DNA of 64,000 nt from Cryptomeria japonica (Eukaryota; Streptophyta; Pinopsida; Cupressales; Cupressaceae), in contig NC_081412.1 in the NCBI RefSeq assembly GCF_030272615.1, forward strand, positions 24,985,860 through 25,049,859. The letters are read 5' to 3'. The notes beneath the pieces are model-generated. The model was not told where the DNA came from, did no database searches, and saw only the letters and a list, made by a program, of their open reading frames with translations. The position numbers and the translations under genes are program-made. Below are positions 25,715-36,822 of this stretch, in pieces. The first letter of the stretch is position 1; every line of letters starts with the position of its first letter.

Positions 25715-25953
25715 TTTATTTAAATGTGAGAGAATATTTAATTAAATAAATATGATTTATTTATTTAATTAATGGTCTGAATTTGGTTAAGTGAATTAAA
25801 TCAAATAAATTGAATAATTTATTTAATTAATAGGAGAAGAGGGTTAAGATGAATTAATTAAATATTAATTTAATTAATTATTAATTGATGGTTAAATAAT
25901 CAAATAAATACTAAGTATTCATTTAATTAAGTGGACATATTTATGTGACTACA

Positions 25954-25972
25954 TTTGCCCCTCTTTGAGACG
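25954..25972 (-). promoter_or_regulatory. Polypurine tract of element C
   Basis: Minus strand TCTCAAAGAGGGGCAAA is directly followed by TGTAG, the LTR start. The same tract with small changes occurs at 51497-51515 and, more diverged, at 41973-41992. Confidence 0.8.
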
Positions 25973-26445
25973 GTGCAGTTTATCGCGTCGTTTCAAAGAA
26001 AGAAAAATAGGTGTGAAGAAATGCCCCATAAAATGTAAATTTAATGGGTGGTATGCCCCCTCGAGGGATGGGCCAAATTTTTTTGAAAAATCGGGCGATC
26101 TCTCGAAAAAGAATGAAAAGCGGAGGGGAGGTAGAATAGAAGAAATTAGAACTAATGATGAAAGAATGGGAGAAAATGGAGTGAATATGAAGAAACAACA
26201 AGCCAGCGAGTACCCTGAGGTCATGCAAGAGATACATAGCAGATGTAGTGTGGGGTTTGGATTGATGCTATACAATTGATCAAAATTGGTTGGACAATCT
26301 GGTGCAATCGGTTTAATTGCCCCGGTCAAGTCAAAGCGTGACAGTTGATGTCAGTTGGTTGCTTGGACATGATAAAGTCTGAGTAAGTGAATCAAAGTGA
26401 CATTCCTTTTAAATCACCAGTTCTTAATTATCGTTCTTACCATTG

Positions 26446-27179
26446 TGGTGTTGGGGAGGCCGTAGGCCCACCACACACCACATTGTGGTGCACGGTGGGT
26501 CTGCAACCTCGCCCCGCATCACATTTTTACGTTGCATTTTATACATGTTATAAACTTCCTTTATATCATGTGTGGCGGTTTTGCGACCTCGTCGCACAGC
26601 ATTTTTCTTTCTTTGTGTTTTGTTATACCCTTGTGGTGTTGGGCGAGGTCGTAGGCCCGCCACACACCACATTGTTTATTTTTGCTGATAAACTAAGTTT
26701 ATTGTGTTTAGTCAGGTCATAGGCTTGCCATCCACCAAACATGGTGTATGTCGGGTCTACAACCCCACCAAACACCAATGCCTTTCCATGCCTATTTCTT
26801 CGTGTGAGGCAGGGTTTCAAAACCTCTCTCTACCAAAACATTGTCTACCTCTAAGGTGTAAGGCATGGTTTCAAACCTGCCCTACACCATTTTGTATTAT
26901 TACTCAGGGGTGTGGCAGATTTATAACCCTGCCCTACACCTCATCTTGTTATTGCTTTTTTTTGTGTAATTCGGGTTTTACTACACCTATATTTGTTCTT
27001 CCCAAGTGCAATTTGGGTTTAGAAACCCGGATTACACTAGTCATCCACACTTACTCATAAGTGATATTTCGAGCTTATAAACTTGAAATTCAGTTATTGC
27101 ACACACATAAATTGAGATTTTACGTCCAATTTACCCCGAAAATATCAAGTTACCATGAGGGTTTTAGAAACCCTAATGG
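26446..27179. repeat. Array of about a dozen imperfect palindromes
   Basis: Successive 23-42-bp blocks are each nearly self-complementary, many with the centre GGGTTT-nn-AAACCC or GGTCGTAGGCC, and many flanked by GGTGT...ACACC arms. Clear blocks lie at 26446-26480, 26485-26522, 26634-26669, 26742-26777, 26855-26888, 26909-26940, 26964-26986, 27005-27038 and 27153-27179. Weaker ones are near 26570, 26706, 26802 and 27061. Arms differ in sequence from block to block while keeping complementarity within a block. The array lies between the purine tract of element C and a long antisense reading frame. Confidence 0.75.
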
Positions 27180-27289
27180 CCTAAAGTGCATCAATTCTTG
27201 AAGATTGTTCAATTGAGATGAATAAAATGATTAATTAGTTGTATCACTATAATATTGATGATTTTCCTTTTCTCAGTGTTATTATCATA

Positions 27290-30200
27290 TCAATGACAAA
27301 AACTTCTCCAAGAAAAATGACTATGAAGTTCAAGAAGCAAGACCCCCATCCTGTCTTCCCGCCTTCTTCAATCACCTCCAATATTGATCATTTAAGAGAT
27401 AAAAAAATAGGTCATGTAGACCTATCTGATTTTATAAAGAGGGTTGGGAAGCCTTCTTCCTACCATCAGATGGAATCCATCATCAACAATAGTGTCCACC
27501 TAGTTGCAACTTTCCCTATGTCTACTCAAGACCCTGATTTTGTGATGGAAGTTGCGAACCATTTTGATCCAGTTAGTAGGAGTTTAATGGATGAAACTAG
27601 AAACAAATTGATCATGATCGATAAGGAATTCTTTGATTCTATCTTCAAGTGTCCCAATATTGAGAAGTATTCTACCATTACAATGCAATCAGCTATACCC
27701 TACTTTGATAGAAATTCTGACAAGTGTAGGCAGAATATGAATGATAACTGGCTAAAGACCCCAAGACCTACCATTGCAAGATGGCCATAGACTCTTCCAA
27801 GGTGTGACTTCATTGAAGAAGTCAATGATATGATAACTCTTTTGAGTAGGGTGAAAGGTCTTCCTACCTCCAACACCTACTATAAATGCATGTACCAATA
27901 CATCCATGTGATCAGATAAAATAAGGAGAAGATATTTTGGGGAAAACAAATCAATGATGCCATTTGTGAGAAACTCACTAAGGTGCCTACCACACTCAAG
28001 CTCTACATGACCTCCTACTTGGTGTATGCTACGGCTTCAATGAGACACTTTCCTGGATTATCTACAACTGGTTATAGGAGGCAAGTTGAGGTACATAAAT
28101 ATTACTCCTAGTTGGTTCTTCAGAATAGCCATAGTCATTTTTAGAGACTAAATGATGCATTCTTCGGATATTATATGGTTATGTTGAACAATAATTTTTA
28201 TAATAAGAGGGTATTTGATCATGCTTAGTAGGTAGTCAACCAATATGGATGCATGTTTCTACAATTTTCGACCTTCACATATCTCAAGGTTGGTTTTTTT
28301 AATGGCGAGGCCTTCATACTCCCTATGTATCCCTCTGATAAAATTGTGTTCATGGAGTTGGATCATCAAATGAATTCACTACATGAGGCCCAATTGGGTT
28401 CTCATAAAACAACTTTGAAATTATCTCTTACCATTGGTAGATATTTCATCAACTCTATCTTCAAAGCCATAGAAATGGAAGAGGACATGAGAAGAGTTAC
28501 CATGAGGCTCTTCAAGCCCATGAAGGATTTTAATTACAGAGGGATGAGAAATAAGTTGAAGAAGGCACATGTTCATGTGCATCACATTGAAGATGTTTGG
28601 GTTGGTTGTAGGTATGAGCATTATATAAGAAAGCTTGACTATTGCAAGTTATCAGTTGATCAAATCAGGGAGTTCGACCTCACTGATATTCCAGATGATT
28701 TGGAGGATGATGACAATGTCTTGGATCTTGCTTATGTTAACAACAAAGTTTCCTCTAATATTTTTCCTCTCATCCAATTTCTGCAAAAGGAACATACTTC
28801 CATTAGAGATAAGTTTCAAAGTATTCATATGAATATAAATGTGTGGCTTGCAAGCAAAGGTATTCCATTGAAACCCTTCTCTTTTGGTTCTGATGATGAC
28901 ATTGTTGACCCAATGGGAAGAAGAACATAAATTAGAACCAAGAATAGACTGGATCCCACCACTTCAGGCAAGGCTCTCAAACTGAAGTTCACAATTGGAA
29001 CTAAGAAAGGGAAAGACCGAGGAGACCCATTGACCTCTAATGTTCATGAGACACAAGAGTCTGAATTTCTAGATGAACAAGACGAGGGTGAGAATCCTGA
29101 TGAAGAACCGGTTGATATTGATCAATTGGAAGGAGGACAAGAAGGTGGCCAAGAGAAAGGTGAATTTGATGAAGAGTTGTCACAAGTAGATAAGTCCTTA
29201 CCCCAGGTGCCTCCTTCTTCATCTACATTATACATTCCTATTTCTACTTCTGAGTCTGAACCTCTAGTGGTCACATGTATTTCCCCCACAAATGTTATTC
29301 ATGTATCTTTTACTAGTGCTAGTGATTCCACTCTAGATACTCCTTATGGTAACATTGAAAATGTTTTCTCAAGTTTTCCCATATTGTCTAAAGTATCTGC
29401 AACCATGTTAGATGATTTTGACAGTTCATGAATAAGCTAGCTCCTAGGTCTAATGAATCATCTCTTGAAAATCCCACCAATGTTGTCACTATGATTTCCC
29501 CTATTGTAACCACCACCATTTATGAGTCTATCAATCCCTCTCGGGACTTGGTAGCAAGTGAGGATGATGATTAAACTTTGCCACCTTGGTTGGTATCCAG
29601 TGCACCAAAGAGAAAGAAGTAGGTTGTCTCACCTAAAGAATTTGATTTCAGTAAACTTGTTCTTGAAACTCAAGACTGTCAAGAGTAAAGGTTGACAAGA
29701 ATAGGAACAAGTATGTCAAGGTTGTTGTTCCTCCTCTACATGCAATTATTGGTTAGGTCCCAAATTCAGACTATGTCAGTCAAAGGATTGATTTGGGAAA
29801 GCAAACTCATGATTCCGCTTCAAGTGATGCCAGATCAGCTTTGGAGGCTCTTGTTGCCAGGTATGATGAAGATAAGGTAAAAAAGGATCAACTTAAGGAA
29901 TAAATTGAGCAAATCACCTCAATTCTTATCAAAGTGACTAAGTCCTCAAAAGATATTGAGCCAATAGCCTCATATTTGGACAAACAAGTTGTCAAAAGAG
30001 TTGAGCAAACAACATATCAGAGCAGAGTTGTAGGAGAATTGATGGATCAGATGTTGAGCCAAGGCACACAACTCATAAGTTCAACATGCACCATTGTCAA
30101 GAATCTTGATGCTATGAGGACATAGGTAGATAACACCATAGAGGTCTTCTCCCAGGAACTTAGAACACAAGAAAAGGATTTTGAAGCTTGGTTGAAATTT

Positions 30201-30690
30201 GAAGACTATGATCCAGATGATCTCATAAAAAATGGTGTTATCCCTTCGCGATGCATGTACATTGAGCAGCGAGGCCTTGGAACACCGGATGAATATCCTA
30301 GAGCACCTAGTCAAGGATATGAGGAAGGCCCAAAAAGAATGTGTAGATAAGAAGAAAGAGATTGTTGCAAAGATCTCCAAGATTCCATGTGCTTTCCTTG
30401 ATGAGAATGAAAAGGTGCTTGATGTGGCTGAAATCATCAAAGAGTTCAGTTTTCTTGTGATTACTGAAATCGATAGGGATGACTTCTCTTTATCCTCAAT
30501 TGACAAATTACTTGATCTTCAGTTCATCTTGGATTTTTTGGATTCACTTCTGAAGAACATAAGAAGTGTTGCACCAACTTAGAAGAATCCATCACTGGGT
30601 TCAAGGTCATCAAGGGAAATACTCAAGGACCCGATGGAGTTCAAATGAAGAACGCTTTGCAGAAGTTCGATGAATTCCAAAAGCGAGATT
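27290..30690 (+). pseudogene. Element C cargo: long unrecognised protein, antisense to its LTR
   Basis: I do not recognise this protein. One frame runs from MTKTSPRKMTMKFKKQ (27293) to about 29431 with only in-frame stops (TAG at 27788, five more to about 28230, TAA at 28928). It shifts near 29435 and then continues in eroded form to about 30690, for some 1,100 codons in all. The N-terminal two thirds look globular (FFDSIFKCPNIEKYSTITM, MTSYLVYATASMRHFPGL, IGRYFINSIFKAIEMEED). Then come an acidic linker (ESEFLDEQDEGENPDEEP) and a Lys/Glu-rich tail that may form coiled coil. It reads opposite to the LTR and purine tract on its left, the position of extra antisense reading frames in Tat-type gypsy elements. 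No catalytic motif is seen. That it is cargo of element C is inference from position. Confidence 0.6.
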
Positions 30691-31834
30691 CAACTTAAGG
30701 GAAAATGACACTTAGTCATTTTTTTGTTTTTCCCAGTGGCATTTTGTTATGTCCATTGACAGTTTAAGTGTTATTTTATAGTTGGATATGTGCACCTTTT
30801 GAGTGCACGAGTCCTAACTCAAATCAAACTCTTATTTTGACTTAGTCTTAGAATTACTTGCAATTTCATATTTTCATGTTTCACCCCTCTCCTATATGTA
30901 TGAGGGTTATTATTATCTTTTTTCCATCATTGTTTATGGAATAAAAATTTTCCAAAATGAAGAGCAAATTGAAACTTGGTGTTTCTTTTTGAAAATTTGC
31001 AATTTAATCATGAAGGAGCTAAGCTTGACATTCAAGCTTTGTTTTGAGTATAATCTTTTATGTGGTATGAATGTTCTTATGTCATTGGTATCATATATTC
31101 TTGAATGAATAAAATTGGATATAGTTATTGGTGCTTAATATTGAAGAGTTTTTCAATCTTTGCAAGTAATCTTTGAGTTACTTTGAAAATTTAAGAAATG
31201 GAAATTAGTTGAGAGAAAGTTGCTTTAAGTCTTTGAGCTCTTACAAATTATCTCTAGAAATTGTATTCAGAAGATAAAAAGTAGAGTCTTTGTGCTATAC
31301 AAATTATCTGGTTAGAGTAGAAGATCATTTAATATATTTGCGAGTCTTTGAGCTAACAATATATTTGGGTTATAGTGGTTGATAGGAGTTATAGCATGCA
31401 AAAAGAATCTTTGAGTTCTTGGGTGTATGTAATTATCGTCCCTAGGTCATTTTCAGAAGGAAAAAAAGGGAAAGTAACGGAAGCCTTTGTTCTTTCATGG
31501 ACACTTTACTTCCTAGGTAAATTAGTTTGATATTACTACAAGTTTTCAAGTTTTTTAAGTTAAGGTGAATTTGTTCTTAAAAGAGAATTAGATATAACTA
31601 GTTCTAAAGGAAGATGACTAAGTTGTTATTGTACCTTGGATTAGTGTAAAGTTAGCAGGTAGATAAAATAGAAAGTAATTGTAGTAGAAAGGGGGAGACT
31701 TCCCTTATAATTAGGAGGGATTGTATCTTACCTTCAGAGAGATATCATCCCATGTGATGTCGTGAAACACACATTTTGTGAACCTTCATCAGTTTACAAA
31801 ATTTTCACCCAACACAGTCAAAACCTTCTTGACC
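30691..31834. other. Non-coding tail after the unknown cargo frame
   Basis: It starts with a T-rich stretch around ATGACACTTAGTCATTTTTT and contains five loose copies of TCTTTGAGYTMTT between 31165 and 31420. No coding domain is seen. Confidence 0.45.
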
Positions 31835-32291
31835 TGTTGGTGTAATTATTTATTCATCTTGGATATTATTACTTTACTTAAGTTTACTTAGGTACATGCA
31901 TAACATAGTAGTTTTCATATGAGACACTTGGGTGTTTGTGCCACATTGGGATAGTGTGTTGTAGGAGATGTCCACCTTTTATGGTGTGATCTTGTTGATA
32001 CTTTATCATATCCACTTATTGTGGGATGAGAATTCCACCTTCGGTGGGTGATCCACCTCATGTGGAATATTTTATTGTTTCTCCTACCTACCACACCTAT
32101 TTTCTACCTACCCTTGTTTCTCATTGAGCCACATGTCATGTTTGTGTGCTCACATATCCATATAGCCTTGCATATATAAGCAAGCTCATATTCATTGTAT
32201 GTAACTTTGATGATCTATCTATTGATGAGAATACAGTTTATTCTTGTCCTATATTTTGTCTCTCTATTTTGTTCTTTTCATTGAGCTCTTG
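31835..32291 (+). repeat. Copia-3 LTR, left part (split by Copia-2)
   Basis: Starts TGTTGGTGTAATTATTTATT at 31835 and has a TATA box in CATATATAAGCAAGC near 32171-32185. It is interrupted at 32291 by Copia-2 and resumes at 38332-38350, where it ends CTCACA just before a primer site. Without the insert the LTR is about 475 bp. The left boundary rests on the TG start only. Confidence 0.65.
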
Positions 32292-32514
32292 TGATGAATA
32301 AATGATGAATAGTTAGTACCAAACCGGTACTGAGCGGGGGGGTGAATCGGTACAGGCAAAAATCACTTTTCCTGAACTGGTTTGACTACAAACAGTACAC
32401 TTGACCGGCAATCACTAACACCAAGGTCAATATACCAGTTCACTCTTCAGTATATTGACATCAATGACAACATACAATATCATCATGTCATCATACTTTG
32501 CATATATGCCAACA
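32292..32514 (-). repeat. 3' LTR of Copia-2, internally deleted (223 bp)
   Basis: The first 130 bp match the start of the LTR at 36823. Then near 32421-32430 the sequence jumps to CAATATACCAGTTCACTC, which in the other LTR lies about 1.28 kb further on (near 38240). Both outer ends are intact. Confidence 0.9.
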
Positions 32515-32530
32515 ATCTCCCCCTTTGGCA
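32515..32530 (-). promoter_or_regulatory. Polypurine tract of Copia-2
   Basis: Minus strand GCCAAAGGGGGAGAT is directly followed by TGTTGGCA, the LTR start. Confidence 0.85.
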
Positions 32531-32810
32531 TTGATGGAAATATACAAAGATATCTCTCCGCTTCACAGCTTCTCTCCCTTTGACAACAATGCCAAAGTGG
32601 AGGCATATACATCTATGTTCTACTATGTTGCTCCCCATAAGGAGTAGCATCCTTCATCACACCAATCCTGAAAAAGATATATCAATGTAAGTCCTGACTG
32701 ATGTGGAGCACACACCTTTAGTTCACCTCTTGAAGGGGCACCACCCCTAATTCACCTCTCAAATAGGTAAAGGTAGCCTTTGGTAGAGGCTTGGTGAATA
32801 TGTCTGCTAA

Positions 32811-34403
32811 CTACTCCTTACTGGAAACATGTTCCAGTACAACTTCTTTGTTCTGAACCTTTTCCCTTAAGAAATGATACTTAAACTCAAAGTACTTGGT
32901 TCTAGAATGTAAAACCAGATTCTTGGAGATGTTAATCGCACTTGTGTTGTAACAAAATATACTTACTGGTTCTGCTACAGGTACTTTGAAGCCACTTAAT
33001 ATATGCTTCATCTAGATTGTCTGGGTGCAGTTCATAAATGCTGCAACATACTCCACTTCTGCTGTAGACTGAGAGATATAGCTCTGCTTCTTACTCATCC
33101 ATAAAACTAGTCTACCACCAAGAAAGAATGCACCACCGGTTGTGCTCTTTCGATCGTCCACATTACCAACCCAGTCAGCATCTGTAAACACTTTCAGGTT
33201 GAAATCATTACTGTATGAATACCATAATCCATAGTCAATAGTTCCCTTCAGATATCTCAAAATCCGCTTGACTGCTACCAAGTGGGATTCTCTTGGGCTT
33301 TTCTGGAACCATGCAGTAATGCCCACTGCATGTACAATGTCTGGTCTTCTATGTACTACATAGTGCAATTTACCATTCATTGATTGGTATTCTTTCTCAT
33401 TTACTAGCAACGAGTCATCCTCCTTTGATAGTTTACAATCGGTCACCATCGGTGTACCAACCGGTTTGTTGTCTTCCATGCCAAAGGTCTTCAACACCTC
33501 TTTGACATATTTGGACTGAGTGATAAAGATTCTATCTTTCATTTGTTGAATCTGTAGTCCAATGAAGAACTTAATCTCCCCTATAAGTGACATCTCAAAT
33601 TCTTTTTTCATCTCATCTGCAAAGTCATGACTCATATTGTCATCTCCTCCAAAAATTATGTCACCAACAAATACCTCACAGATTATAATCTGATCACCTT
33701 CTGACTTCAGGTAGATATTACTATCCTCACTTGTTCTCTCAAATCCAATCTTCACAAGATGGGAGTGCAAGCATTCATACCATGCTCTAGGTGTCTGCTT
33801 TAGTCCATATAAGGCCTTATGTAGCCTACACACCATGTCACTGTCTTCTAATAGGGCAAACCCATCTGGTTTCTCTATATACACCTCCTCTTCTAGTATT
33901 CCATTCAGGAATGCAGACTTTACATCCATTTGATATACTTTGAATCCCTTGAATGCTGCATATGCAAGAAGCATATGAACTCCTTCCAATCAGGCTACTG
34001 GAGCAAAGGTTTCTCCATAGTCTTCTCCTTCTTCTTGAGCATATCCTTTACACACCAGTCTGGCTTTGTTTCTAACCACTGAGCCATCTTCATTCAGCTT
34101 ATTTCTGAAAACTCATTTGGTGCCAATGACACTTTTATGCTCCGGACTGGGTACCAAAGACCATGTACCATTCTTTTATATCTGGTCAAGTTCCTCTTCC
34201 ATTGCCTCGATCCAATCTTCATCTTTATGTGCCTCTCTGAATGTTTTAGGCTCGAATTCAAAGATCATGCAAGAGTTTTCTTTGACTTTTCTTCTATGAT
34301 CTGCTTTGGATCATGATTTAGCTTTACATACCTAGGAATGATCATCCTCATCTTCATCAGCATCAACATTTACCGGTGTAGGAGCACTGTTACTGGTGCT
34401 AGG
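32811..34403 (-). pseudogene. Copia-2 reverse transcriptase and RNase H
   Basis: 33989-33012 (minus) is a 325-codon open stretch. It has RT motifs YQMDVKSAFLNGILEEEVYI, LYGLKQTPRAWYE and the catalytic box as EVFVGDIIFGG, where the first Asp of YVDD is Gly, so polymerase activity should be lost. RNase H follows with RYLKGTIDYGLWYS, FTDADWVGNVDDRKSTTGG and SQSTAEVEYVA. A TAG replaces the Trp of the usual CTQ-W-MKHIL at 33012, after which the tail continues to 32811. Upstream, 34403-33990 encodes the IN-RT linker and the start of RT ([20 protein letters not shown]) with several stops, including a TGA near 33991. Confidence 0.9.
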
Positions 34404-35342
34404 CTATTTTGCAATCGGTTCCCAGAAGGTTACAACTGGTTCATCTCCTACTTTCTCACTGTCAGTTTCCTCAGATTTCTCAGAGGTTTCATCAACTCTA
34501 ACATTAATGCTTTCAACAATTCTCTGAGTCCTATTGTTGAAACATTTGAGAGCTTTGCTCTTTGTGGAATACCCTAGGAATATTCCCTCATCACATTTAG
34601 CATCAAACTTTCTCTGATGTTCACTCCTCTTGATATAACATTTACTACCAAACACTTTGAAGTAGCTTACCATTGGTGTCTTACCAGTCCAATACTCATA
34701 AGGTGTTTTATCCTTACCCTTTTTTATGAGTACCCGGTTCATTGTGCAGACTGCAATGCTCATCGCTTCTCTCCAAAAGGTGTGAGCAACCTTCCCTTGG
34801 ATCAACATAGTTCTAGCCACTTCAACCATAGTCTGGTTGTTCCTTTCTTCTAGGCCATTCTGATGTGGAGTCTGGGGGCCAGATAGTTGCCTCTTGATGC
34901 CATTCTCTTCACAGTATTTGTTGAATTCACTGGAAGTGAATTCTCCTCCTTGATCAATTCTGAGGCATTTGATTCTCTTACCACTTTCTCTTTCTACCAG
35001 TGCTCTGAAGGCTTTGAACTTTCCAAAAGCTTCAGATTTGTCCTTCAAGAATGTGACCCACATCATTCTTGATCAATCATCAGTAAGAATCATAAAATAC
35101 CTATCTCGCTGCACACTCCTAGTTTTCATAGGACCACACAAATCAATATGCACAAGATCAAGTAAATTGTCTGCAGTGAAAGGTTTACCTTTGAAGGTTG
35201 AGAAAGACATTTTCCCCAGTTGACACTCTCTGTAGAAAGGATTCTCTGGTTTTCTCAGCATAGGCAATCCTCTAACTGCCTTGATCTTACTGGCCTTCAT
35301 AATATTATCAAAGTTTACATGGCAGAGTCTCTTATGCCATAT
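34404..35342 (-). pseudogene. Copia-2 integrase
   Basis: 35300-35073 (minus) gives the zinc-binding tail (YRECQLGKMSFSTFKGK) and the first catalytic Asp in HIDLCGPMKTRS. A stop follows at LTDD-stop-SRMMWV. 35066-34404 gives the second Asp in CLRIDQGGEFTSSEF and the Glu in PHQNGLEERNNQT, so the DDE triad survives across the stop. The C-terminal part has FGSKCYIKR and FLGYSTKSKALKCFNN. Another stop at 35341 separates integrase from the protease part, at the Trp of the usual WIWHKR. Confidence 0.9.
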
Positions 35343-36752
35343 CTAACTATCCTCAAACTTAGCCATTAGACATGTACTGACATTAGCATTTAGCTGAAAT
35401 AGGTTACCTTTGGTCTTCATACCGGTAGCCATCAGTTCACCATTCTTTTCTTTTATTTTGCACACTCCATTTTTAAATTCTAGAGTGAGTCCATTATCAT
35501 TCAGTTGAGCAACACTCAAAAGGTTGTGCCTGAGACCTTCTACCCAATACACATTGTCAGCACTTCTTCTTCCATTCAAAGAGATGGACCCTCTGCCTTT
35601 TACCATACATGGTGCATCATTACCAAAATGAACCACACCACCATCATACTCTTCCAGAGATAGAAACTTACTCTGGTCACCAGTCATATGGTGAGAACAA
35701 CCACTGTCAATAATCCACCCATTGGAATTATCAAAGTGGGAGACAAGAGCCTTCTTGTCTGACACATCTTCCTTGACAGCTACAAACACAATATCTTCAT
35801 TTTCTTCATCTTTTGATTCCTCATCAGTGACACCTTCATCAACTGCAACAAAACAGTTTCTCTGGTTTCCTCCTTTGAACTTCTTGAACCTCTCTGGTTT
35901 GTCCTTGTTGTCACCATTAGGGCAGTTTACAACAATGTGTCCTATCTGGTTACAAGAAAAGCATTTCAAAGGAAGCTTACCTCTGTATTTACCGGTTTCC
36001 TTGGGAAGTCTCTTGGCAAGAAGAGCTTCAAATTCCATCAGGATCTCCTCATCATCCATTTCTCTACTTTGTCTTGGTTCACCACCGGTACTAGCTTCTT
36101 TGCCTTTTCTAGATGGTGCAACAGATGCTCTAAAGGCTGATTCGGTCTTCTGAATACTACCATCATAATTATTTAGCTCATAAGCTGTTAACTTTGCAAT
36201 GATGGAGTCCAAGGATATCTTTGTCTTGTCTATAGACCTCAACTCCTGAATAGCAGCAACCCTTATTGCATAGACCGGTAATAAGGATCTCAAAACTTTG
36301 CTAACAACAGTGGAATCTTCCATTTTACCACTTGCACTCTTGATATCTCCAACAAAAATTTTGATTCTTATTCCATATTGTTGAATGGTCTCTCCTTCAA
36401 CCATCTGCATGTCTTAAAACTTTCCCCTAAGGCTTTCTTTCTTATCTTGTTTCACATGCTCATCACCACCATAGATATTCTCAAGGGCATCCCATACTTC
36501 TTTGGGATTCTCTTTATCCTGAAAATCAATAAACTCAATGTCAGATAAGCTACTGATTAGGGCTTCCATGACTTGCCCATTCTCTGGAATCTCTCTCTTT
36601 TGATCATCAGTGAGAGTACCGACAGGGATAACATAAGAATTCTCAACATAGCTCCAGTGTTGAGCACCCATGCTTCTAATGTATATCTTCATTCTATCCT
36701 TCCATATTTTAAAGTTGTCTCTGTTGAACTTTGGACCTTCCCTCTTCATCAT
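35343..36752 (-). pseudogene. Copia-2 GAG and protease
   Basis: 36752-36414 (minus) is the GAG N-terminal part (MMKREGPKFNRDNFKIWKDR, KEVWDALENIYGG), closed by TAA at 36411. 36410-35343 is a 355-codon open stretch with GAG C-terminal capsid (VLRSLLPVYAIRVAAIQEL), an intact CCHC knuckle KCFSCNQIGHIVVNC and an intact protease centre WIIDSGCSHHMTGDQSKF. It then enters the GAG-pre-integrase region (LRHNLLSVAQLNDNGLTLEF). Unlike in Copia-1, both knuckle and DSG are preserved, which agrees with a younger age. The start MMKRE lies about 60 bp inside the primer site. Confidence 0.9.
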
Positions 36753-36808
36753 TAGAGTAGGATCTTTCCCTCAAGCAGTTAAGCTTACAACACAAAGGAC
36801 CTGGGGAC

Positions 36809-36820
36809 GCTCTGATACCA
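36809..36820 (-). promoter_or_regulatory. Primer-binding site of Copia-2
   Basis: Minus strand TGGTATCAGAGC, complementary to initiator Met-tRNA, two bases inside the LTR end at 36823. Confidence 0.92.
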
Positions 36821-36822
36821 AT

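Larger units (their letters stand above)
24200..25953 (-). repeat. 3' LTR of element C, minus orientation
   Basis: On the minus strand it starts TGTAGTCACATAAATATG at 25953, immediately after a purine tract. It passes through about 700 bp of AATAAATTAATTTATT-type palindromic blocks and has a TATA box (TATAAATA, plus 24520-24527). Text around 24541-24760 matches the LTR at 50045-51496 closely (for example the shared CACCAATGAAATGGTSRCAA). The left end is an estimate. Two tandem arrays lie inside it. Confidence 0.7.

Noticed and set aside
25965-26279. 104-codon plus frame after the element C purine tract
   Set aside because: No domain, overlapped by frames on the other strand, and located in the non-coding region between the LTR and the palindrome array.
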